A DNA stretch of 64,000 bases from Chloroflexi bacterium HGW-Chloroflexi-6 (GTDB lineage Bacteria; Chloroflexota; Anaerolineae; Anaerolineales; Villigracilaceae), in NCBI GenBank assembly GCA_002840685.1, contig PHBU01000005.1, positions 1 through 64,000 of the forward strand, in the 5' to 3' direction. This document shows, in pieces, positions 34,710-42,472 of this stretch (positions within the stretch are counted from its first letter, which is position 1; the number at the start of each line of letters is the position of its first letter). Under the pieces are notes generated by a model. That model was not told where the DNA came from and searched no databases. It saw nothing but the letters and a program-made list of their open reading frames with translations. The position numbers and the translations under genes are program-made.

Positions 34710-35978
34710 TTATCTGAAATTGAACTCTTCAAAGTGGATCTGCTCTGCTGCCAGACCCAACGCCTGGAACTTTTCGGAATAGGCGTTCAACATGCCGAGC
34801 GGGCCGCACATGTAAACATCCCGATCGCGGAAATCTTCGCCGGCGTTTTTGACAATTTCATCGACCGTCAGCGAGCCGCTCTCAATGCTGAAGCGCACAA
34901 AGGCCCGAAAGTGCGGATTGCCCTGCGCAGCCGCCTCGATCTCATCCAGAAACAGGGCTTCCTCGCGGGTGCGGACGGTGTAGTAAAAGTCGATCTCGCG
35001 CTCGAGCCTGCCGTTTCTGATAAAGGACAGGAAGGGCGTGATGCCGATCCCGCCTGCGATCCAGATCTGTTTGGGGCCGCCCAACTGATACTGGAACAGG
35101 CCATAAGCGCCGTCCAGCGTGGCATCCATGCCGGGGCGCAGGGTCTGGAACAACTCGCGGGTGAAATCGCCCGAGGCTTTGATCGTCAGGCGGATATCCG
35201 CTTCGCCCGGCGCCGATGAAATGCTAAAGGGGTGCGACTCGTCCAAGGCCCGATCGCCGGGGAAGCGCACGAAGAGAAATTGTCCCGGCTGGTAGGTCAG
35301 GCGCTCCTTTTTGGCGGTCAGCGTGACCTCGGTCGTGCTGCCGTTCAGATGCCGCACTGCGGAGACGGTATAGGGCAGGAATTTCTTGGTAAAACGGGAG
35401 AAAATTTCGGTGTAGAGATAACACAGCAGGCCGAAAATAAAAACCGCCTGAACGTAGCTAAAAGCGACCAGCGCTGAAAGTCCGTTGACAAACAGGGAAT
35501 GGACAAAGCCGACCGCATAGAAAATGCCGATATAGCGGTGGATTTTCTTCCACTGTTCGTACGAGGCATTGGTCAGTTTGCTCAAGAGCGGGATGCGCGG
35601 CGAAAGGGTCAGCAGAACGATGGTCAGAATCCCGGCAAAGGCGATGATGGCCAGGTAATTTCCCAGGCGGAACTCGGTTGCGATCGGCACGACCAGGATG
35701 TGGACGAAGATCAGCAAAAAGGCGCTGGCGTTGACCCGCTTGTGCGACAGGTACATCTTGTCCAGCCCGCCAAAGTAGGCTTCGGCCCATTTGGCGCGGG
35801 TGGTCAGGAAAAAGCCGGCCGCCATCAGAATGATCATGGTCGAGCCGATCACCTCGCCCACATAGGCGCGGATGAAATGCGGCCGGCCATCGTTGATCGG
35901 CGGGAAAACCGTCCACAGGATGATGTTGAGCAGCACCAAACCGATAATGACCAGGTTACCGATATTTTTCTTTTTCAT
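34710..35978 (-). CDS. Ferric reductase-like transmembrane flavocytochrome (NOX/FRE-like)
   Basis: The 422-residue protein has six membrane helices (about 8-205) with His residues in helix pairs (KMYLSHKRV, LLIFVHILV, KIHRYIGIF, GFVHSLFVN) placed to hold two hemes. A cytoplasmic FNR-like half follows: FAD motif HPFSISSAP, NAD(P) motif AGGIGITPFLS and MCGPLGML. It moves electrons from NAD(P)H across the membrane to an outside acceptor such as Fe(III) or O2. GGAGG lies four bases before the ATG. Confidence 0.93.
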   Translation of the reverse strand: MKKKNIGNLVIIGLVLLNIILWTVFPPINDGRPHFIRAYVGEVIGSTMIILMAAGFFLTTRAKWAEAYFGGLDKMYLSHKRVNASAFLLIFVHILVVPIATEFRLGNYLAIIAFAGILTIVLLTLSPRIPLLSKLTNASYEQWKKIHRYIGIFYAVGFVHSLFVNGLSALVAFSYVQAVFIFGLLCYLYTEIFSRFTKKFLPYTVSAVRHLNGSTTEVTLTAKKERLTYQPGQFLFVRFPGDRALDESHPFSISSAPGEADIRLTIKASGDFTRELFQTLRPGMDATLDGAYGLFQYQLGGPKQIWIAGGIGITPFLSFIRNGRLEREIDFYYTVRTREEALFLDEIEAAAQGNPHFRAFVRFSIESGSLTVDEIVKNAGEDFRDRDVYMCGPLGMLNAYSEKFQALGLAAEQIHFEEFNFR

Positions 35979-36161
35979 TGCGCCTCCGCTTTTCGGAGTA
36001 TTTTACTCTGAATATGTCCCGGCGGTTTGGTGGGTTTGGTAGAACCCCAAAAATACCACATCAACCTTTACATGCCTTTGTACCTCTACCTAAAATATCT
36101 ACCACCCGTCAAAAACACGCATCACCAATATCACATGAAAGGCACCAATATTAGTTAGTTA

Positions 36162-37175
36162 TTATAGATCTCGCCAATCCTTCCAGATGTAGGATGAAGC
36201 AAAACAGGAGTCAGGATTTTCCAAATAATCTCTGCTTTTTGGTATGGGGGTAAATCTAATCGGAAGTTCATTGGAAGCACTATTTGCTTTCAAGTATTCA
36301 TAAATGTGCAAACCAGGGAGGTTTGGCCCAGGAAGAATGACTCCAAAACGTATTGGTCGAAGTCTTGTGTAAACATCAAATACTACCAAGAACGATTGGA
36401 GTTCCCTCGGAAAATTTATGATATTAATTCCCAGAGATTGATCGGGGAAATCCGGCCTCTGCGATATTCCCCAATGAGGCAAGACATTTTCCATAGGGTG
36501 CTTTATCTGGCCACGAATTACAGACATGCTACTATTAACCAAAAAACCGTACCCAAATACACTAAATGCCCAAAGATATGCAACCCGTAAGAGGCTACAT
36601 TCAGATCTTCTCTGCTTAAAAACTCGACCTCTCCCACCTTTGAAACTCAAGTTGATGCTTTGTGGAACATTTTCTTCGAATCGAGATAGTTTCTCTAATT
36701 CTTTTGGATCTGATCTCCTGGGATCATATCTTAACTCGATCACCTGATCGCTAGTATGTTGAGCCGTTCCGATAAGATTGATATCATCATCAAACTTAAG
36801 TTTAGTATCAACCGCAGATCCCTGAACGCCAGCAAGAAAATCACCCACTTCCAAACTATGAACAAGATGGCTATCTAATTCGTGGCCCGCCCAACTATTG
36901 CACGATCTACATGTCAAAGTACGCCCCTTACCACCTAAAGCTTCTGGAGGTATATGTTCAATTGTAACAAGCGAGTTTTCACCATCAGCAAAAGCTTCTT
37001 CTCTCGTGAAATAACAAAAGCATAGTGGGCAAACAAAAACATCATCAATATTTGGTTCAATATGAATCTGAGGGTGTTTCTTTACAGCTTCGAGATTTCT
37101 CGCATAGAGATCAAATAGATGGGGTCGTTTCTCTATATTATTTGCTTTTCTAGATAATCTTTTAGTTCGATTCAT
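36162..37175 (-). CDS. HNH endonuclease-like protein, acquired AT-rich gene
   Basis: The 337-residue protein has an HNH-type centre near residues 55-115: VCPLCFCYFTREEAF, then TIEHIPPEALGGKGRTLTCR and CNSWAGHELD, where two CxxC pairs and the EH dyad fit a beta-beta-alpha-metal fold. The rest is unlike anything I can name. Base composition is markedly AT-rich against its neighbours, and both flanks are AT-rich, so transfer is likely. It may belong to a defence or mobile system; no methylase or partner is present. A promoter-like element shared with the cassette array lies 100 bases upstream. Confidence 0.75.
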   Translation of the reverse strand: MNRTKRLSRKANNIEKRPHLFDLYARNLEAVKKHPQIHIEPNIDDVFVCPLCFCYFTREEAFADGENSLVTIEHIPPEALGGKGRTLTCRSCNSWAGHELDSHLVHSLEVGDFLAGVQGSAVDTKLKFDDDINLIGTAQHTSDQVIELRYDPRRSDPKELEKLSRFEENVPQSINLSFKGGRGRVFKQRRSECSLLRVAYLWAFSVFGYGFLVNSSMSVIRGQIKHPMENVLPHWGISQRPDFPDQSLGINIINFPRELQSFLVVFDVYTRLRPIRFGVILPGPNLPGLHIYEYLKANSASNELPIRFTPIPKSRDYLENPDSCFASSYIWKDWRDL

Positions 37176-37274
37176 AAGGTAGTTCCATATTTGTCGTTAG
37201 CTACGATTCCGTGGAAAACTTTTTGATAATACTCCAACGGATGTTATCAAAAAAAACACCCCCGCATACCCAAT

Positions 37275-37319
37275 TACTATAGCAAAAAACACTCGTCCAC
37301 ATCATCTGTCAATTGTCAC
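37275..37319 (-). promoter_or_regulatory. Promoter-like element before the HNH gene
   Basis: On the minus strand GTGACAA ... TTTGCTATAGTA with an extended -10 (TGCTATAGT). It matches 33 of 45 ungapped positions of 23333-23377. Confidence 0.5.
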
Positions 37320-37429
37320 AAAAACAAGATGCAGGCGCGCGGCGGATAGCAGATCTATAGGGCTATAATCTTAACTGACTTCAGCTTTTGCTGTGATACT
37401 TTCTGCTGACAAGTCAATATATCAATGAA

Positions 37430-37984
37430 ATGATCCATCAGACCAATATCCTGCAAGCGCTGCGCAGCATGCGCCAACCTGTGGATTGGAACGCGGTTTA
37501 TGAGTCCGAGCTTCCACGGATCTATAACTATTTCCTGTACAAAGTATGCAACCGCGAACTTGCCGAAGATCTAAGCGCAGCAACTTTTGAACGCGCCTGG
37601 GCGGCCCGCTCCAAATACAACTTGCTTGTCGCTTCGCCAGCCACCTGGCTCTTCGGGATTGCCCGCAATGTTTTGCGGGAAAACTTCCGCAGGGACAAGA
37701 CAATTGAAAACAAGATCGAACCAATCCGGGATGACGAGCAACTGCCATCCGCGCTGGATGTTGAAGAAAACTTCCAGGAACAGCAGAGCAAGTCTCTTTT
37801 GCACAAGCTTCTTCTCGAACTTCCAGAACGGGAGCACGATCTGATCGCCATGAAATATGGCGCAGGGCTGTCCAACCGCGAAATTGCGAGAGCAAGCGGG
37901 CTTTCTGAAAGCAACGTCGGCACTATTTTGCACCGGGCAGTAACCACCCTGCGCAAAGAATGGAATGAACGCCATGAACGATGA
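37430..37984 (+). CDS. ECF-type RNA polymerase sigma factor
   Basis: The 184-residue protein has sigma region 2 (VYESELPRIYNYFLYKVCNR to ASPATWLFGIARNVLRENFRR) and region 4 (LELPEREHDLIAMKYGAGLS then REIARASGLSESNVGTILHR). No region 3 is present, as in extracytoplasmic-function sigmas. Its stop overlaps the start of the next gene, which looks like its anti-sigma partner. A TATAAT-like box (CTATAATC near 37370) stands about 55 bases upstream of the ATG. Confidence 0.93.
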   Translation: MIHQTNILQALRSMRQPVDWNAVYESELPRIYNYFLYKVCNRELAEDLSAATFERAWAARSKYNLLVASPATWLFGIARNVLRENFRRDKTIENKIEPIRDDEQLPSALDVEENFQEQQSKSLLHKLLLELPEREHDLIAMKYGAGLSNREIARASGLSESNVGTILHRAVTTLRKEWNERHER

Positions 37985-38831
37985 ATTCCTTTATCAGTTA
38001 CGTGAAGAACCCGGCCCGCAGTTCACAAAAGATCTGCGCCGGCGATTAAACCAAACGTTACCCACCCGGCCCGGGCAGGATGGAAAGGCTGGCATATCGA
38101 TGAACCGACATTCCATTGCAAAACGGATGACCCTGGGATTCGCGGTGTTAATTCTGGTGTTTGCCCTGACCCTGGCCGTATCCCCAACGGTCCGCGCGGC
38201 ATTCAGCACCATCACAAAAACGATCATCATGAAAGGCATGACGGTTTGGGTCAGCAACGATCTTCCGGCGGTAAAGGGAGAAAGCGAAACGTATTCCCTG
38301 CTCTGGACCCCGATCAGCCCGGCCGATCTTGCAGCGAACTACCCTGACCTTGTTGCAAAGCTGCCCACCTGGGCTCCGCCGGGTTATGTGCTTCAAGAAC
38401 GCGCGGCCATGTTTGGCGACATGATCTATGTTATCCCAGACCAGGTGCTGCTCGAATGGAAAAACAAATTCGGCGGCATCATCCAACTCCGGATCGCGAA
38501 AGGTTCTTGCCCGAACGGACCATTCTGGGAATCGGGAGCGGAAAGATCAGATTGCGAATATATGCTTGGTATGAATGTAAGCTCAGATTCCCCGCCCGAA
38601 GTCATCATGATCCATGAACGGTCTGCCATACTTGTTCCAGATTACCAATATCTGATGGATCTGTCAGACCCAATCCAAGAATGGAATCCATTTCGCGTGA
38701 AATATGATAATCGCGATCCGCAAGCCAGCTTCCTGATCTGGGAAGCGGACGGAATGCGATACGAGATCGCCGCCAAATCGTGGATGCTCTCAAAAGAAGA
38801 TCTGATCCGTTTCGCCGAGTCCATACCTTAA
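37965..38831 (+). CDS. Putative anti-sigma factor, single-pass membrane protein with DUF4367-like sensor domain
   Basis: The 288-residue protein has a short cytoplasmic part (FLYQLREEPGPQFTKDLRRR), one membrane helix (about 54-75, MTLGFAVLILVFALTLAVS) and an outer domain (about 80-288). The outer domain includes PTWAPPGYVLQERAA and DGMRYEIAAKS, typical of DUF4367 proteins paired with ECF sigmas. No zinc-binding ZAS motif is seen. It overlaps the sigma gene by 20 bases. It probably holds the sigma at the membrane until an envelope signal arrives. Confidence 0.8.
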   Translation: MNAMNDEFLYQLREEPGPQFTKDLRRRLNQTLPTRPGQDGKAGISMNRHSIAKRMTLGFAVLILVFALTLAVSPTVRAAFSTITKTIIMKGMTVWVSNDLPAVKGESETYSLLWTPISPADLAANYPDLVAKLPTWAPPGYVLQERAAMFGDMIYVIPDQVLLEWKNKFGGIIQLRIAKGSCPNGPFWESGAERSDCEYMLGMNVSSDSPPEVIMIHERSAILVPDYQYLMDLSDPIQEWNPFRVKYDNRDPQASFLIWEADGMRYEIAAKSWMLSKEDLIRFAESIP

Positions 38832-38878
38832 GGTTGATGGTATCCCCATAAAACCGCGTTGTCAGGCAGAGTCCGGGC

Positions 38879-39412
38879 TTACGCTTTCTGCGCTGTTCGC
38901 ATGACACCTTCGATAAAAGCGCTTTTTCCGGCCACATAGGCATCCATGTCCTGGCCGCAGCGTTTCGCCAGCTCCTTTTTCAATTCCCCATACTCACGCG
39001 CAACCTGCGGGTGCTCCCGCAGATAATCGCGAAACCTGATCGGCCGGGTCAGCATCGGGTGATTCAATTCGGCCACGTGAAGGTGACAGGTATGGACCGT
39101 TTCTGTCCCTTTCCAGAAAAAGAAGCGCTCCGGCAGCGCCAACTCGAGAGTCGGCTCATAGACATACTCCAGGCTTTCGATCAGGGGGATATAAAGACGG
39201 GCCTGTGGCAAACTCCAGACGCCAATTGCAATATCGATGACCGGTTTTGCCGCCAGGCCAGGCACAGCCGTGCTGCCAATATGTTCCAGCAGCGAAACGC
39301 GGTCGCCCAAAAGGGCAAGCAGGTGCGCCTTTTCCTGCTCAAACAGAACAGGCCAGCCAGGGTCGTACTCTTCCACGTGGATCGGGCGATTGAGCCTGGA
39401 ATAAACTCCCAT
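38879..39412 (-). CDS. GrpB family protein (nucleotidyltransferase fold)
   Basis: The 177-residue protein has the GrpB/UPF0157 motifs VEEYDPGWPVLFEQEK, LEHIGSTAVPGLAAKPVIDI and HLHVAELN followed by FRDYLREHP. The GST...D element recalls nucleotidyltransferases; the substrate is unknown. Its ATG is only three bases after the stop of the upstream deazaflavin-type gene, so translation is probably coupled. No ribosome site of its own is seen. Confidence 0.92.
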   Translation of the reverse strand: MGVYSRLNRPIHVEEYDPGWPVLFEQEKAHLLALLGDRVSLLEHIGSTAVPGLAAKPVIDIAIGVWSLPQARLYIPLIESLEYVYEPTLELALPERFFFWKGTETVHTCHLHVAELNHPMLTRPIRFRDYLREHPQVAREYGELKKELAKRCGQDMDAYVAGKSAFIEGVMRTAQKA

Positions 39413-39415
39413 GGT

Positions 39416-39970
39416 TTATCGCCTTGAACGTGGTTCTTCGATCGCTTTCAAGCGAAACGACGGGAAAAATTTTGCCGCCCTGAGAACCCCCTCCGGCTTG
39501 TCCACGCTGACGGGTTCACCCGCCCAACGCGACCAAATTCGGGCGCTGCCCGGGTTGACCCGCATGGCTTCCGATATCCAGGCAGCGACTTCCGCTTCAG
39601 ACAACGGTTCAGCGAGGGCAGCAAATCTGCGCCAGCCGGCCTGCACCTGAACACGCGGGTTGGCCTGGATGTTGCGCATCCAGTCTGTGTTGCCTCCCCA
39701 GCCTGCCGTGATAATAAAATCGCCTGTGCCTGGCTCACGCCGGTATTCAAGCGGAGTCTGGCGCAGCTTGCCGCTTTTTCTGCCTGTGGTGGTCAGCAGC
39801 AGGATGAAATCCCCGAAGAGCGGCAGACCAACCCGATAAAAGAAAACCGGTATTTTGAACAGGCGCTTGAAGACCGGACCGGGGTTGTCCATGGGCACCA
39901 ATCGCGCCATAATGAAATCTTCGATGCCCAGGAGCAAGACTTCAAACTTTGTGAGCTTTCTTTGGGCCAT
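39416..39970 (-). CDS. Nitroreductase/deazaflavin-dependent oxidoreductase family protein (DUF385-like)
   Basis: The 184-residue paralogue of the exporter-operon gene has the same hallmark LLLTTTGRKSGKLRQTPLEY, then GNTDWMRNIQANPRVQVQAG. Family enzymes reduce substrates with F420H2 or flavin. GGTGGGG precedes the ATG. It pairs with a GrpB-like gene rather than an exporter here. Confidence 0.87.
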   Translation of the reverse strand: MAQRKLTKFEVLLLGIEDFIMARLVPMDNPGPVFKRLFKIPVFFYRVGLPLFGDFILLLTTTGRKSGKLRQTPLEYRREPGTGDFIITAGWGGNTDWMRNIQANPRVQVQAGWRRFAALAEPLSEAEVAAWISEAMRVNPGSARIWSRWAGEPVSVDKPEGVLRAAKFFPSFRLKAIEEPRSRR

Positions 39971-39998
39971 GCCCCACCTTACGTTATAAGCAAAATAT

Positions 39999-41222
39999 TT
40001 AGCTCTTTACGCACACCAGACCCTTGAGATAGGCCCCCTCGGGGAAGTGGATCGAGACCGGGTGGTCTGGCCCTTGGGTCAGGGTCTCGACGATCTGGGC
40101 GTCCACGCCCGCATCCAGCGCTGCCGAAGCGACGATTTTCTGGAACAGGGCTGCATCGATCCCGCCTGAACACGAAAAGGTTGCCAGAATACCCCCCGGC
40201 CGCAGCAACTTGAAGGCCAGGCGGTTGATATCCTTGTAGCCGCGCGCGGCTTTCTCAGCCTGGGATGCGGTCGGGGCAAACTTTGGCGGATCGAGAACGA
40301 TCAGATCCCAGGAGCGGTTCTGGTCCCGGAATTTTCTCAGCCCGGTAAAAACATCCGCTTCGAGCCATTCCAACCCGTCGGGCTGGATTCCGTTTAACGT
40401 GGCATTTTCCTGCCCGACGGCGAGCGCATCGGCCGAGGTATCGACCGATACAACACTTTTGGCCCCGCCTCGGGCAGCGTGGATGCTGAACCCGCCCGTG
40501 TAGCAAAAACAATTCAACACATCCCGGCCGGCGGCCAGTTGACCGACCCGGTTGCGATTGGCGCGCTGGTCGAGGTAGAAACCGGTCTTGTGACCGTGTT
40601 CGATATCGACCAGGAATTTCAAACCGTATTCGTTGATCGTCAAGCGCGTATCAGGCAGCGCGCCGCGCAGCAGGCCGACACGCGGCTGCAAGCCTTCCAA
40701 CTCGCGCACATCGGCATCGGAGCGTTCGTAAATAGCGCTGGCGCCGGTCGCTTCGAGCAGCAGGTCAGCCAGGGTCTCGCGCCAGAACTCACAGCCGGCG
40801 GTCAATATCTGCATGACGAGCACATCCCCGTAACGGTCGACCACCAGCCCCGGGAGCCCGTCTGATTCAGCGTGGATGATGCGAAACGCATCCGTAACAC
40901 CCCCCTCGGTCCCCCCATTTTTCGCAGGCAAATGGGGGGAAGGAAAAAATATCGTCCGCCGCGCGAGCGCAGCCGAAATCCGCCGCCTGAAAAAATCCGC
41001 ATCGATCGCTTCGTCCGGGTCAAAACTCCAGACCCGCGCCCGGATCTGGGATGATGGCGAGTAAGCGGCGCGCGCCAGGAACAGCCCATCGGCGGCGCGC
41101 ACATCGACTGTCGCTCCGCTTTGCGGGTTGCCATTAAGGATATCAAGCGCGCCCGAGAACACCCAGGGGTGGCGGCGCAGCAGCGATTTTTCACGTCCAG
41201 ATTTTAGAATGAGAGAGGCCAT
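39999..41222 (-). CDS. rlmI: Class I rRNA methyltransferase, RlmI-like (PUA + SAM domains)
   Basis: The 407-residue protein has an N-terminal PUA domain (RRHPWVFSGALDI to YSPSSQIRARVWS), the EEHE-like central domain and a SAM-methyltransferase domain. The latter has VLNCFCYTGGFSIHAARGGA (SAM site), VVSVDTSADAL and the catalytic LIVLDPPKFAPT. RlmI makes 5-methylcytosine in 23S rRNA. Between AALARRTIFF and AFRIIHAESDG there are about 18 extra residues (FPSPHLPAKNGGTEGGV) encoded by a C-rich palindromic repeat that lies in frame (40908-40946). The fold should tolerate a loop there. Confidence 0.9.
   Translation of the reverse strand: MASLILKSGREKSLLRRHPWVFSGALDILNGNPQSGATVDVRAADGLFLARAAYSPSSQIRARVWSFDPDEAIDADFFRRRISAALARRTIFFPSPHLPAKNGGTEGGVTDAFRIIHAESDGLPGLVVDRYGDVLVMQILTAGCEFWRETLADLLLEATGASAIYERSDADVRELEGLQPRVGLLRGALPDTRLTINEYGLKFLVDIEHGHKTGFYLDQRANRNRVGQLAAGRDVLNCFCYTGGFSIHAARGGAKSVVSVDTSADALAVGQENATLNGIQPDGLEWLEADVFTGLRKFRDQNRSWDLIVLDPPKFAPTASQAEKAARGYKDINRLAFKLLRPGGILATFSCSGGIDAALFQKIVASAALDAGVDAQIVETLTQGPDHPVSIHFPEGAYLKGLVCVKS
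40908..40946. repeat. C-rich palindromic repeat inside the RlmI-like coding sequence
   Basis: CCCCCCATTTTTCGCAGGC followed by AAATGGGGGGAAGG is the same type of palindrome as CCCCCATTTTC/TGCGAAAATGGGGG at 58414-58440 and the one at 29860-29895. Here it is translated as part of the protein. Confidence 0.75.
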
Positions 41223-41297
41223 AAAGTCGAGTTTATCATAAACAAGGGATGGATTTCGGCGGGAAGTGGTGCTATACTTTTTTCAGGAGATCATGCC

Positions 41298-41648
41298 ATG
41301 TCTGATGAACAGGAACGGCTTAAACGCCTGCGCGAGCGTCAACTGACCGCCCGCGATCCGCTGGTCAAGGTCCGCAAAGAACAGCAACACACCGCCGAAC
41401 GCGAGCGCAAGCGCGATAGAAGCGTTTCGCTGATACAGGCCTGGCGCGATATCCCGCGCATTTGGCGCTCGGTTGTCTGGGCCATGCTGCTCGGAGGGGT
41501 CGCGATCGGGGTTTTATCATCGTTTCTGGAAAATGCTCTCTGGAGCATTCTGGGCGGGATCGGTATTGCTGTAATTTTCCTGTTATTTGCGGTGATCATC
41601 GGCAATGCGCTGAATGTGCGCGATGAAATCAAACGGCACGCAAAATAA
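41298..41648 (+). CDS. Hypothetical protein with basic coiled coil and two membrane helices
   Basis: The 116-residue protein has a highly charged N-terminal helix (RLKRLRERQLTARDPLVKVR, to about 45) and two hydrophobic segments (about 55-76 and 80-102) before a short basic tail. The charged half may bind nucleic acid or ribosomes. I do not recognise it. AGGAG lies eight bases before the ATG at 41298, and TGCTATACT about 20 bases further up is a good extended -10. A terminator follows. Confidence 0.72.
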   Translation: MSDEQERLKRLRERQLTARDPLVKVRKEQQHTAERERKRDRSVSLIQAWRDIPRIWRSVVWAMLLGGVAIGVLSSFLENALWSILGGIGIAVIFLLFAVIIGNALNVRDEIKRHAK

Positions 41649-41663
41649 ACTTTGCGTTTTTCG

Positions 41664-41698
41664 AAAGCCGTTGCTCTTTTGAGACGCAACGGCTTTTT
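41664..41698 (+). terminator. Intrinsic terminator
   Basis: AAAGCCGTTGC, loop TCTTTTGAGAC, GCAACGGCTTTTTT. Confidence 0.88.
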
Positions 41699-41742
41699 TG
41701 TTGTGAACGTGATATGATGTTGCGGCTTTTTTAAGGAGAAAC

Positions 41743-42387
41743 ATGTTCAAACCCATTCGCTGGAATACTTTTTTAAAAGAATTTGTCATCATTCAAATTG
41801 GCTTCGCCATCTTCGGCTTTGCGATTGCAACCATGATCCGCGCCAACCTGGGGACAAGCGCCTGGGCTGTACTCGAAGTGGCGCTTTCAAAACTTGTCGG
41901 CATCAGCCCCGGCACAGTCACGGTCTTGATGGGCTTCGTGGTGCTTTCCGGTTCGCTGATCCTGCGCGAAAAGATCGGCTGGGGTACGCTGGCCAACATC
42001 CTGAGTGTCGGCCCGTGGATTGACCTGGCGCTCTGGCTGATTCCACCGGTCAACGATAACCTGCCCCTGCAGATCCCGATGCTGCTGGGCGCGATTGCCG
42101 CAATGGGCCTGGCCAGCGCCATCTACATCGGCGTGGACGCGGGCGCGGGGCCGCGCGACAGCCTGATGCTGGCCATCCGGCGCACGACCGGGGCCAGCAT
42201 CCGTGTGGCGCGCGCCATCATCGAGGTGACAGTGGTTGCGATCGGCTGGCTGTTGGGCGGCCCGGCCGGCATCGGGACGGTCGTCTTTGCCGTGCTGATC
42301 GGCCCTTCCGTGCAATGGGGCTTCAAACTGCTCAAGGTCGAGCCGCACAAGCCGGTTGATCCCGAAAGTGTTGTCGAAGATCTGTAA
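41743..42387 (+). CDS. YczE/YitT-like integral membrane protein
   Basis: The 214-residue protein has five membrane helices. It begins FKPIRWNTFLKEFVIIQIGF and contains IRANLGTSAWAVLEVALSK and YIGVDAGAGPRDSLMLAIRR, the conserved Gly/Asp loops of the YczE/YyaS family. Function of the family is not known; some members sit with transport regulators. AAGGAG lies six bases before the ATG. It is followed by the 7TM kinase gene but has its own promoter. Confidence 0.88.
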   Translation: MFKPIRWNTFLKEFVIIQIGFAIFGFAIATMIRANLGTSAWAVLEVALSKLVGISPGTVTVLMGFVVLSGSLILREKIGWGTLANILSVGPWIDLALWLIPPVNDNLPLQIPMLLGAIAAMGLASAIYIGVDAGAGPRDSLMLAIRRTTGASIRVARAIIEVTVVAIGWLLGGPAGIGTVVFAVLIGPSVQWGFKLLKVEPHKPVDPESVVEDL

Positions 42388-42460
42388 AACAAGATACAAT
42401 TTGTCTTGTTTCGTTATCAGATTGTAAGGATGAACCCCGCAACACCACGCCAATAGACTG

Positions 42461-42472
42461 TATAATTTTTTT
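42461..42472 (+). promoter_or_regulatory. -10 box of a leaderless promoter
   Basis: TATAAT (42461-42466), six T's, then ATG at 42473. There is no ribosome site, so the mRNA probably begins at the start codon. Confidence 0.65.
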
